From positions 18,276,474-18,340,473 of the forward strand of contig CM060065.1 in assembly GCA_030533445.1 (NCBI GenBank): 64,000 nt of DNA. Reading direction: 5' to 3'. Position 1 is the stretch's first letter. The number at the start of each line of letters is the position of its first letter. Made by a program: the position numbers and the translations under genes. Shown one piece after another: positions 24,411-35,312 of the stretch. This DNA comes from Cyprinodon diabolis. Taxonomy: Eukaryota; Chordata; Actinopteri; Cyprinodontiformes; Cyprinodontidae. A model generated the notes under the pieces. That model did not search any database and was not told the origin of the DNA. It worked only from the letters and a program-made list of their open reading frames with translations.

Positions 24411-24628
24411 CCCTGGACATCGACGGCCATCCGGCCTACACAATTCGCCGGATCGTGGACTCCCGTCGGCGAGGTCGCGGATGGCAGTACCTCGTCGACT
24501 GGGAGGGATACGGTCCGGAGGACCGCACCTGGGTTCCTGGCTCATACATCCTCGATCCGTCCCTGATCGAGGAGTATGAGAGTTCCCTCCCGTCCACTTC
24601 CTCGGGACCGCCAAGAGGCGTTCGTTGA
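24380..24628 (+). pseudogene. pol: C-terminal chromodomain
   Basis: The segment encodes [20 protein letters not shown] followed by [14 protein letters not shown] and DPSLIEEYE, a typical chromodomain at the end of chromovirus integrases. In the family such domains steer integration toward modified chromatin. The aromatic positions expected for methyl-lysine binding (Y at the start, W in WQYLVDW and the following W) are visible. It is in a different frame from the integrase because of an indel near 24400, and ends with a stop just before the polypurine tract. Confidence 0.9.
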
Positions 24629-24636
24629 GAGGGGGG
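24627..24636 (+). promoter_or_regulatory. Polypurine tract
   Basis: GAGAGGGGGG immediately precedes the 3' LTR, separated by TAC. It has the position and composition of the primer for plus-strand DNA synthesis in LTR elements. Confidence 0.85.
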
Positions 24637-24639
24637 TAC

Positions 24640-25354
24640 TGTTGGGATCTGGAGATGTACCACCTTTCTCCAGCAGAGTGCGCTGTGGGTCTCCTGGGCT
24701 GGAGCCCTCCAACACACCTGACGTTCATCAACCCAACAGGAGACCTACCTACATAAGCAGCAGCCAGACCTTCCTTCGACGCCGCAGTGTTGACCTTAGT
24801 TTGGTTAGCAACCTGAGCCTCTGTTACCTGAAAGAATCTAAGTTGTCTCTAAGTGAGAAAACTGGTTCTAACCTTCCTCTGTCTTTGCTCACAGGAAACC
24901 TGTCTCAAGCCTGAAGCTCTGGGTGAGCTTAACCTGCCTTCCAGCCCTTGTGAGCCAAACCTGAAGATTCCTATTTGGATTTCCCCTGCTGCTCTCTGTG
25001 AAGAGCTGGAAACTCTGATCAAGGTCTGCCATTCAAAGTCAGAAGCTAAACGCTGCAGCTGCTTGTGTACTCTGCTGAACCAACAGTCTCTGGACCCAAC
25101 GGTTCCCTCTCTCACAAGAGAAGCCTGGACCCCGTCAAGGTAGAATCAGAATTATCTAAAAGGACTCTTTAATCATCTGCCTGCCCAGCTAATCAAACTA
25201 TCATCTCTGCAGACTTCAGTGAACCCAACCCGGACCTGTTCCAGATCCAGTTAATGTTTTTTTTTGTGTCAACATCTTTAATAAACTCTGTTAAACTTTT
25301 ACCCAGCCTCCGTTGTGTTCTGCATGTGGGTTTGATTTAAAACCAATCATGACA
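24640..25354 (+). repeat. 3' LTR of chromodomain gypsy element (715 bp)
   Basis: It is the same length as the 5' LTR and differs from it at 12 positions by hand alignment, with no indels. It starts TGTTGGG and ends ATGACA, followed by the target duplication CATTA. Most differences near the start cluster between 24710 and 24790, including one inside the likely transcript start (GCCGCAG here, GCCACAG in the 5' LTR). Confidence 0.95.
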
Positions 25355-25359
25355 CATTA

Positions 25360-27360
25360 TTTTTATTTCTAATTTTTTTGAAGTGAAGGAAGGGTTAATT
25401 GCTATTGCTGTTCTTCACTTTTTCTTTCTCAATTTGGACTGTTCAACATGTCATTTAACTTCCAATGTTCATATTAACTTCCTTTTCTTTATTAGATCAT
25501 AGTCCAAGAAAACTCAGTCAACTTTTCCATCGGCACTTTGCCTTTTCCGGCCATTAATAGCTTATCATTATAGAGCTTGGCTGCTGCTGTGTTCTGCTAC
25601 AGTCTGTATTTTATTCCAATGTACATTTAAAAGGTTACCACTATTTAAGGAAGTGAATCAATAATTTATATCAATATTAAAATTTGTAAAGAATGCAAAC
25701 ATTGATGTTTATGCATAAAAAAACTAAATCAGGAAAGTATACATTTTAAGAAGTAAAAAATTTAAATAACTGTTCAAACAATAAAACCTAACACATAAAA
25801 ATACATTAAAACCTGAAATAAAAGATTATTGCATATTGCTTAATCAGTAACCAGAACGTGATTCAGTAAATCCCTTGTTTTGTGTCAAACATTATGATAC
25901 CATTAATCCCCACACTAACTAGTAGGTGATGCTAAAATTTGAGTCCGTTGCATCTTAAAAGTTTGTACTTGACATTTCCGACGGAATAAATGTTTACATT
26001 TACATTTTCAATGTTTTCCTTTAAGGTTGTAATAATAACAGAAAAAATATTTAAACTAAGATTCATTAAATAAACCCCCAAAATATTGTAGAGCAATGTG
26101 TTACACAAAGCTAATGGATAACCATTAGCTACAAATTTTGTGCCTTCAAGCTACTAGCCTTTCCAAAAATAGTTTTATTGTTACAAGTAAGACTACTCTC
26201 ATGTGTAACCCTATGTTCAGATGATAAAATGTTTAGTATTTCACATTAAAAGAATCTATGTCTCCATTACGATACGATACCTCCAAATCTGCAGATGGGG
26301 ATTCACATGGTGAAATACAGTCTACACAAAGCTGTCAACAAATAAAAATTACCTGACAGCAACAAAAGACTGTAAAATTGTCTATGAGTGAGCACACCTT
26401 AGGGCCTCTAAATTTAAACACAAACTCTGCCTGATCTGTAGCTTTCCCACGCTCAAAGGCCCATTGGCCTTCTTTCCCTTAAGTCTCTGCACAAATATTT
26501 CTTGGCTCACTGCTTGGCCAAAAGTTTCTCGATGCAGAATGAAAAATGCATTTATTATTTAGTTCTATGTAATCTACTCTCACCTATGTTGAAGTAGTGG
26601 CCTGAGCATTTCAAACATTAGAAAAAACAAAGGATACCCGCAACACTACACAGATTTTAGTGTTTCACAACCACAAGTCTCCTATTATGCATAATGGAGG
26701 AATATATTTAGCCCACTGTAAGGCAAAATAAGTGTGAGTTACAGTTTCAATCTGCCCTTGTCCAAAGAACTTCAATCACTCAATTTCTCTGAGCAGTATG
26801 CTTCCAATCCGAGCAAACAGCTGGCCGGCATTTAGAACACATGGGGATTAGGGGCTTGATTTAGTTGGAGGCTCAATCCAGAGTGAGACCACACTAGCAC
26901 TTATGATGCCATGTTTCGTCTCTGCTGGCTTTGTGATAATGTCTTTCATTTTGTGATGCTTGCATGCATACAGTATACAACAAATGACACATCATATCTA
27001 TAAGCATGTTTACTTATTTGAATAATGAATTATAGAACGATTCAAATCAAAATGGTCAAAGGCTATTATCATTACTAGAAATGTGTATTTTAGTACCTTA
27101 GACAAATTATTTTCTAAACTACAATGTTTTTAACTACTGCTGAATTTAAAATAATCTCTTGGCTCTTTATATTCCCTGTCTTGCCCAGTCTCTCATGCCA
27201 TCATAAGCCCTGCTAGTAATCATATGCTTTCACTTTGCCTGAGGAAAACAAGGTATGCAGCTGCTTATGACTTGGGTGCGTGTGAAAAGTAAAGGTCTCT
27301 GTCAACTTGTTTAGACAGGATGCATGAAAGAGGAATCTGCCATCTCAAGATTTCCCACTG
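25360..27360. other. Non-coding DNA upstream of PCDH20
   Basis: No gene or transposon was recognised. The DNA is AT-rich with a few less biased patches, such as 26800-26960, that might be regulatory. It lies directly upstream of the PCDH20 promoter region. Confidence 0.5.
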
Positions 27361-27364
27361 GCTA

Positions 27365-27550
27365 TCACTTCTCATTGGTTAGTACAAGGTACTGATTTGC
27401 ATTTAGTGGGAGTGTCCTCAGCGAGCTCTGAGATGAATGACTTGTTCAAGTCAGAGAGGAATAAGGCAAAGCATTCGGCAGAGGTCTGTCTACTCAGCTC
27501 AAAGCTCAAAATGCCTGAGTTAGTTAAGTTGCCACTCTTACTGCAATAAG
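27365..27550 (+). promoter_or_regulatory. Putative PCDH20 promoter/5' UTR region
   Basis: An inverted CCAAT box (ATTGG, 27374-27378) and a perfect octamer ATTTGCAT (27395-27402, a known POU-domain binding site) lie about 180-200 bp before the start codon. No TATA box is obvious. POU factors drive many neural genes, so the octamer would suit a neural cadherin; that link is inference. The transcription start cannot be placed from sequence alone. Confidence 0.35.
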
Positions 27551-27577
27551 GGGAAAGTGCTGGACGAAGTCAAAAAC

Positions 27578-30500
27578 ATGTTGAGGAGTAGGCACCCCAG
27601 CAAAAAAGGAAGGATATGGGTAAGTTTTAAACTCTCCTTTTTTTTTTTTTTGTTAGACAAAGGTCAGTGCAACTGTTTTGTTTTCATTAAAAACATCTTT
27701 TTTTATTTGATATGTAGACATATTTATTTTTCTTGTTAGGCAGTTACACATTTAATCAACAAATATATGTATTTTTTTAGCCATGACTTAAACTTAACTT
27801 CTTAACTAATGCTTGTAATAATATATTACTTATATGTGACAAACTATAAAACTAAATATAAAAAATATATATATAATTTCATATTGAACTCAAATCCATC
27901 AACACATGGTGTTATGAAAATAATTATTCTACTTTATCGATCTGATAGATCTTTTATTTTCTTATGTTACAGGGTTTTTACATCCTCATGTTGTACACCT
28001 CCCCCCTCTCCTGTTTGGCAAATTTCAGTCAAGCAAAAGAGCTCATCTATACAATAAAGGAGGGATTACCCAAAGGGACTTTCATTGGAGCTATTGGAGA
28101 AGACTTACGTTTGGATTTTACAGTTGAGCCCCCCTTTTCCTTCAGTCTCACTCAAAAGAAGGTCACGGAGCAGTATGTAAACATAAATAATACTACTGGG
28201 GAGCTTTACACATCCGCCGCTGAGATTGACAGGGAGACCCTCTGTCCTTACAGCTCAGACAAGCAGGGATGCTTCTTTTCACTGGATGTGTTTGTGTTAC
28301 CTCAGCAGTACTTTCAGCTTGTCAAAGTAAAGCTTTTGATTGAAGATGTGAACGACAACAGGCCAAAGTTCCCCATGGATGAAATCTGCATGTTTGTCCC
28401 AGAAAACGCACAAATAAATTCCCGTTTTGCAGTGGAGCAATCAGCTGTTGACCCAGACCTGGGAATCTTTGGGATCCAGACCTACTGGCTGGTTAATGAC
28501 TTTGGTGTGTTCACTCTGGATGTTGAGGAGAATGATGGAGGTGAGCTGACACCATTCCTCATTATAACAGACTTTTTGGACAGAGAGACGCAAGATGAAT
28601 ACATCACAGATATCATTGCTGAAGACGGAGGGACTCCTCCTCTACTTGGAGCAGCTACTTTAAAAATTGCCATCACAGATGTTAATGATAACTGTCCTAA
28701 ATTTACAGAGTCTCAAATTAATGTTACTCTGCATGGGAATACAAGCAAAGGCACACATTTGGCACGTTTGCATGCTTTTGACCCTGACCTTGGTACTAAT
28801 GCGCAGATCAGCTACGCTTACAGTGAACGTGTGCCAAGGGACACCAGAAGTTTGTTCCATTTGGACAAAATTACAGGAGGGATAAAGATAGCCAGAAAAA
28901 TAGACTCTGCCACAGCCACATTCTACAAACTCACTGTTCTAGCCAATGGACCCGGCTGCATCCCTGCAGTTGCAACTGTAACTGTCCATGTCATAAAGTT
29001 AGTTACCGGCCCCCCTGATATCCTACCTCGGTACATTGCATCTGAAAAGGATGGAGTGGTGACACTGAAAGAGTCTGAGCCAGCTTTTTCTCCAATAGCA
29101 TTCTTTACTATTAAAAACATGGACAAAACCCACAGGGTAGACTGTTATTTGGAAGGGAATGGTCCCTTCAGGCTTGTCCCATATCAGCAGTTAGAGAACG
29201 AGTATTTACTAGAAACAACAGATACTTTGGACTATGAGAGGATACAGGAATATGAGCTAATAGTGGTTGCTAACAATACTCTGGGTATGGTCATTAAGAC
29301 TTTCCTAAAGGTGCAAGTTTTGGATGAGAATGACAATGCACCAGTGTTTCAACAGTCTTTGGTGGAAATATCAATTGAGGAAAATAATTCACCTAACACA
29401 TTTCTTACCCAACTTCAAGCCTCAGATCCAGACAGTGAAGGCCGAGGAGAAGTCATTTACATCCTTGGTGGTGATGCTCCTGGGATTTTTGCTGTGGATC
29501 GTCTCACAGGGGTTCTGACTGTTGCTACATCTCTTGACAGGGAGGAAAAAGAAAAATATCGGTTCATAGTTAGAGCAGTAGATCAGGGGACGCCCAGGAG
29601 AGAGTCACTCGCTACAGTGGTGGTGACCGTATTAGATCGTAACGACAACAGTCCACGTTTTATTAATAAGGATTTTACCTTCTTTGTACCAGAAAACTTT
29701 CCAGGGTTTGGGGAAATTGGTGTCCTCTCTGTCACAGATGCGGATGCTGGTAAAAATGGATGGGTAGCCCTTTCCATCCTCAATGGCAGTGATATCTTCA
29801 TGATAGACACTGGCCGCGGTGCATTGAGGGCCAAGACTCCTCTGGATCGTGAACAGCAAGGAACATACCAACTTTGGATTGAGGCTGCTGATGGTGGGGT
29901 GCCAGCACTCTCCTCTATTACAATGGTGACAGTGCTCTTGTTGGATGTAAATGACAACCCGCCAATTGTCCTCTTCCCTCAGTCCAACCAGTCCTACATG
30001 CTAGTGCTACCCAGTACGGCACCTGGAACATCAATTGCAGAAGTATATGCAGTGGACAAAGATACAGGGATGAATGCAGTAATTGCCTACAGTATCATTA
30101 AAAGGAAAGGTGGTGAGCCAGGGTCATTCGCCATTGACCCACAAACAGGAAACATAACATTAATGCGAGAGCTCAGCAACAGAGGGCTTTATAGCCTTCT
30201 GGTGAAGGTTACTGATCACGGCCAGCCTGACCCACTTTACTCAACTGTCATGGTTAACTTCTTTGTCAATGAAACAGTGAGTAACGAGAGTTACATCCAA
30301 AGTCTTTTAACGCGAGACACTGACATAGAAGTCGAAGAAAAGCCCTGGTACGGTGGACAGATGACTGATGGTCCTGAAAGATATGAACTGTTTCCCTGTC
30401 GCTCTGTCCTCATTGCTCTTTCAGTGGTATGTCTGGGGTTGTTTTTTCTAGTTGTTATATTGATATCATATATATGCTGTAAAAGATTCAAAAAGATAAG

Positions 30501-30594
30501 ACACAAAAGATCAGAGGTGGAAGTACCTTTAAAAATGAAAAATGGCTCAACACATGATTTGAACAGAAAACTCAGGCAGATGTCTAAAATGTGA
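27578..30594 (+). CDS. pcdh20: Protocadherin-20 (two coding exons)
   Basis: This encodes a calcium-dependent cell-adhesion cadherin of the plasma membrane. The coding sequence is 27578-27619 joined to 27973-30594, giving 887 residues (human about 950). Exon 1 encodes 14 residues (MLRSRHPSKKGRIW); a consensus donor (GG|GTAAGT) and acceptor (TTACAG|G) keep phase 0. A hydrophobic signal segment spans about residues 15-33. Seven cadherin-like repeats follow. DxNDN calcium motifs lie near 139, 250, 465, 569 and 672; the EC3/EC4 boundary lacks one. DRE motifs and DxD pairs are plentiful. One transmembrane helix spans about 825-850, and a short basic tail of about 37 residues follows. The match runs over the whole length, including the VPENFPG.GEIGV block of EC6 and the VSNESYI segment before the membrane. 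The N-terminal domain lacks a low-complexity insert present in the human protein. It is convergent with TDRD3, as in human. Confidence 0.93.
27620..27972 (+). other. PCDH20 intron 1
   Basis: The 353-bp intron starts GTAAGT and ends TTATGTTACAG. An ATG at 27964 lies inside the acceptor region of this intron, so a start placed there would be wrong. The T-rich run near 27640 and the polypyrimidine stretch before the acceptor fit a normal spliceosomal intron. Confidence 0.8.
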
Positions 30595-31800
30595 TCAACA
30601 TTTTTGCGGATATCCAAAAATGACCACTGTTTACATGAATGTTTACAATTGCAAATGTACAAAGCAGAGCACTTACATTAAGTCGCTCTTATTGCTTTGG
30701 CCATTTTAATGTTATTAATGGTCCTTCCTCTCAGGCTGCAAGATGCAAAGTTAATAAATTAATTTTGTGTTTCTCCACATGATACATTAGAAAATTCTTA
30801 GAAAGAAATTGATGATGGCATTAACACAAAGCAACGAGAGGAAATTATTATATAATGGAGTTACTTTGTAAATACTGTAAAGACTTTGCAACTTCATGTA
30901 ACACTTGCACTGGTATGAAAATAGAAAAAGAAGTGGCAGCACGGAGAGTCAATTTTATTAAATAAGCTCATGAAAAGATTTATCCATCATTCAATGGAAG
31001 CTTTAGATTTTTAAATGTATATAATTTTTTAAAGAAAATATACAGCGATATTCATACAGCAACAATTGCATTTCTGTTATGGAACACTTCAATTGTATGG
31101 TCGGAGAAAGGGTTCTCGGATACGCTTGATTTACGAATTTTGAAAACTTGCAAAGAGACTCCTAAAAAGAGTTCCATGTCAGACATGCTTAAAAAAACAT
31201 TCTGTAAAAAGCTTAAGTATGGTTTTTTAGCTTTTTTGGTTGTTTTTTGTTTTGTTTTTTTTTATCTAAAACCTTTCTGACCAGCATAGGAATAACTACA
31301 AATAACTTGCAAAAGGGAAACATATCTGTTGTCAATTATATTTTCCCGGAAAAAATACCATCCAATGTCGCTGAAAAGTTTATCAAAGAAAATAAATTGT
31401 ACTCTCTCTCTATCTTTTTTGTCATACACGTGCATAGTGTTAAATACATGGATCTAATTTAAAGAATCATGCCATTGTTATTGTGTCTGTAAAATACACT
31501 GCAAATGTTTGAAGGAAGAAATCAGAGCAATTATTAAAGATATTTATTTTTTATAATATATTGGATACAATCCAATGTTGGTGTGTGTCATATATCCTGC
31601 ATATTCAAAACTGTGTTTGTGTGACATCCATAATCATATCAAAAAAGGCTTAAATGTAATTTATTTAATCTCTATACTATAAACAGTGTATAATACAACC
31701 ACATAGATTGAGGTTCACTTATATCCATGTTAGCACATTGTTTTCAGATGAATAAATATACAAATTAACAAAGCGTAACTGCATGTGTCACTTTGAGTGA
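30595..31800 (+). other. PCDH20 3' UTR and downstream region
   Basis: The stop codon is followed by AT-rich DNA with several possible polyadenylation signals: AATAAA at 30753-30758 and further ones near 31390 and 31750. Which is used cannot be told from sequence. No other gene is seen. Confidence 0.4.
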
Positions 31801-34268
31801 GCTCACAGCTCTCACTATTTCAATGGTTATAGTTAGATATTGTCAGTGAAATTAACCCAAACCTTTATGTAGAGTTCTGATCTCGTATAGAAATTATTAA
31901 TGCATTGCACTGCAGTCAATGCAGGTGACAAAATTGCTAAGGATCCTGTAAAGCTGTCATCACCTGCACAGGTCAGAACTGGTGAGGTAACAACAAGTAA
32001 GACTTTAAAGGAAACACACCCCTATAGCCAGGAAGGTCAAATCAACTTCCTCACCTTTTTTGAGTTGAAACGTGGCACTATTACTGCCACAACCAGTACA
32101 AATATTTGAAATATCACAGAGGAAATTGTGAAAGTAGCCATGACACGTTCGCCTCCAACATGCAACTAATCTTCTGGTTTATGAAGGTGCTGTAAAGTGC
32201 TTGCTTGTGTTTGCTGTCAAAACTGCGGAGACACAAAGCCTTTAGGACACTGTGTTTCCTTATTAACGGGATGTACACTCCCCGGAGAGGAATTCTGTTG
32301 TATTAAGCACCTCTGAAACCTGTTTGGCTTTTACAAAGCAGCAAACATCAAAACAAACCTGTGCTCACAATGTGCTCACCCAAGCAGCTTCTTAAGTGAT
32401 CACAGGCTTTTCAGGACGGAAGTGTGCCATGCAGGCACAGAGCACATCAGGAGCTATCAGCTCAGTGTAATCCTCAGTAATCACCACTGGCCAAACTGCA
32501 TTACACAAATAGGCTGAACGATGCTGTATAGCATTGACATACCAGATGTGGACACAATGTTAACAGGTTATAATAGAAAGTGCCTTAATAAGAGCTAAAG
32601 ATATTTCAAGGTTTGACATCTAAAGAATGCATTTAATCTGCCTTATGTTTAAACACAAGTATAACTGGATTCTTATGGGATTTTTTTTCTACATCAGTAA
32701 AACTATTTTTTGCAAGGAACAGTCAGACAAGTTTTAAAACAAGCCTTGATGCATTTGTCAGTGATATTCGTCATAGTTCATTATAAGGCAAATTACGCAC
32801 CCTGCTCCACCCTTTGAAAATTAGATTCTTTGTCTTAACCTCATTCGCCGACCTCAGTCGCGCCTAGTCAATACCCTAGTGATATTTTTCAGTCAAGCCT
32901 ACACCATGAAAGGCCTGAAGCCAAGTAACCCTTAATTTGGAATAGTGTCTGGATAATTTCACATTTGTTTTTCACACTGTGCAAACACATGCTGGATATG
33001 ATTAATTGAAGAAACAACAATGGAGGCCTTACTTCACTATGTCCAATTTCTCTCCTAATATGCTGGGACAAAAAAGGTAATGAAAGTTGTTATTTTTGCT
33101 CTCATGAGCAGGGTCCTTGCTAATAAATAATGAAGATTAAGGTATCCTACAGTAACATGATATTTGTGTATTTTGCTTAATTGAGTTTAGTCTTTATGTT
33201 ATCAAGATATTCCAACTCTATAATCAGGTTTAAATAGTTTAAGTATAATGACCAGCATATGGTTTCCAAAGCAAGGTCCTAAAGAACGCTCATTGGTTTT
33301 TTCCAGTTGGTTTTATTCTCACAATGTGTTGTTCTACTGGAGTGGCAGTACTGTTAGCAGAAAAACTTAATGAAGAGGTAATGAAGATGTCAGGAAGCTG
33401 TGATAAGATACCTGAGCTGAATATTAGTGTCAACATGCTCACAGGTCGACGGAATACCAGCTGGTTTCTAATATTTTCCACACTTAAGAAAATGGAAGGA
33501 GGGATGATGAGGTTATAATAGGAGCTTTGAACGGTTGTCCCTGAGGAAAAAAAGAGGTCAGTGTTGGACATTTTTCTGACCACATATTTAAAAAGCAAGG
33601 CAAACACATACATCTGACTTAACATTTCCGGAACTTATACTTTTTATTTTTTTTTTTGCAAACAGTTTTTGAACCAGTAATTTAGGAAAAATAGCCTTTT
33701 TTTTAGAGGAGCATGGCTCAGTTTTATAACTCACGGGATCACACAGCAACACAGTGTGGGTGCTGTAATATAATCCCAAAGTTTTCCTCACTGCTAGTAT
33801 GAAGGTTTTCATATTTACTAAATAAGCATATTTTGCTTACACTAATGTTAGGATAGATTATGCAGTTGCTGATCACTACAAAAGTACTGTGGTGTTTATC
33901 AGTTGAGACCAGTACCGCCTTTTTCATCCATCTTAACAGTATCTTTTAGTATGACATTTCAAATAACACTAATCTTTTAAACCTTTTACATTTTCTAGAA
34001 ACAGTTTTTCCTCAAGAGGTTGTCCTTTGTTTTATTATCAGATTCTATAGGTTAGCTGACCTTGGTTAGCCTCGTACTCGAATGTTCCCTTCATCTGATT
34101 TTCAAGGGGCTGGTTTGATATCTGCCCTGTTAGAGGAATCCTAATCTGGATTTTTTTTTTTTTAAAGCTAGAAACTGCTGGGCACGGTGGGGGTTAGTCT
34201 AGACAAATGCTTGACAGCTTGAATGATCCCCATCATAATAATACAGCTTAAAGTCAGTTAGAAATAAT

Positions 34269-34271
<3 letters not shown>

Positions 34272-34317
<46 letters not shown>
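34272..34317. repeat. (TA)n microsatellite
   Basis: An almost pure TA dinucleotide run of about 46 bp, followed shortly by a poly-T run. Confidence 0.95.
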
Positions 34318-34321
<4 letters not shown>

Positions 34322-35280
34322 CACATATTTTTTTTTTTTTTTACACATCTTAACCTTTGCCTCTGCATACTTTCTATGATTTACATTTCCATCTGGATCT
34401 TTTACTTCCTTCCAGGAAAGTCTATCTGAAATTACATTAAATTCTTAATGGTGTAGACAGCAGGTAATTATCGTCAGTCACAGCCTGATACCATTTCCAG
34501 ATCGGCTTAATTGTAGGTCCCTGCCTTGAAATCGAACAAATAAAGACACAATGAAAGGCCTAGGTTAGGTTACAAGCTCCGGTGAATAGAGAAGGCTACA
34601 TTTCCCAAGTTATGACATCAAATACGGCCCTCTCTCACAAGAACACACATGTGTGCTTTGTTCAATCTTCAATAATGCATCTCCATATTCTCCCAGTGAA
34701 AATCACTGCCTTTGATCTAAAACATCTTTCATTTGCTGTGATGCAACAAAATATAATCCAATGGCACTCTTCTGATCCTGCTGTGGATTACGTTACTAAT
34801 TTCCTTTATTCCTCTATCCCCATTTCTCTCTTGGTTTCATCTGTTTCATTCCAGCAAAACACAAACAGGAGTCCAGGGAATTAACTGCAGCAAGTTGGCT
34901 CTAAACAACCTATATTTTCCAACAACTGCCCAGATGATTTATTAATAGTACACCCAAAACATGATTAGCCTTCATTTTCTACTCACCCCCATGCTGAACA
35001 ACACTCTGGAGTACTTTTTTGATATCTCAAATGCATCTGGAGATCTGGGAGGCCTCTTGCTGTCTGCTGACATTCAAATAATGGAGGTCTATGGCGCCCG
35101 AGGCAGAAAGGTCCATAAAAGTCCACAAAAAAACGTGTCAATATTCCTCCATACTGCTCGTCCAATGTATTCCAAGTGTCCTGAGTGGGTAGCGTCCATA
35201 ATTTAATTGAAACGAAGTCATTTAGAATGTTTTTAGAGCATAAACAGTAGTGTATAGGATTTCCTAAAAGCGCGTTCACG

Positions 35281-35312
35281 AGTCTACGGAACTCGGAACA
35301 GTTCCGTAGACT
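35281..35312. repeat. Perfect 13-bp inverted repeat with extra half-copy
   Basis: Arms AGTCTACGGAACT and AGTTCCGTAGACT are separated by CGGAAC. A further CTCTACGGAACAG follows at about 35316-35328, so the word CTACGGAAC occurs three times in 48 bases. It is GC-richer than its surroundings. Confidence 0.8.

Larger units (their letters stand above)
19566..25354 (+). mobile_element. Ty3/gypsy chromovirus-type LTR retrotransposon, defective
   Basis: This is a full-length element of 5789 bp bounded by identical-length LTRs and a perfect CATTA target duplication (19561-19565 and 25355-25359). Order of parts: LTR, primer site, gag with CCHC knuckle, protease, reverse transcriptase, RNase H, integrase, chromodomain, polypurine tract, LTR. 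The integrase-linked chromodomain and the absence of a tRNA-type TGG primer site place it with the Tf1/sushi chromoviruses of fish. It is broken: frame changes occur in gag near 20565, in protease near 21735, at T runs near 22041 and 22896, and near 24400 before the chromodomain. The RT active site also reads YIDE in place of YIDD/YLDD. It therefore cannot encode a continuous polyprotein as assembled. Confidence 0.95.

Noticed and set aside
27964..27972. ATG giving a single-exon PCDH20 start
   Set aside because: It lies inside a splice acceptor; the upstream 14-codon exon with a consensus donor explains the N-terminus better.
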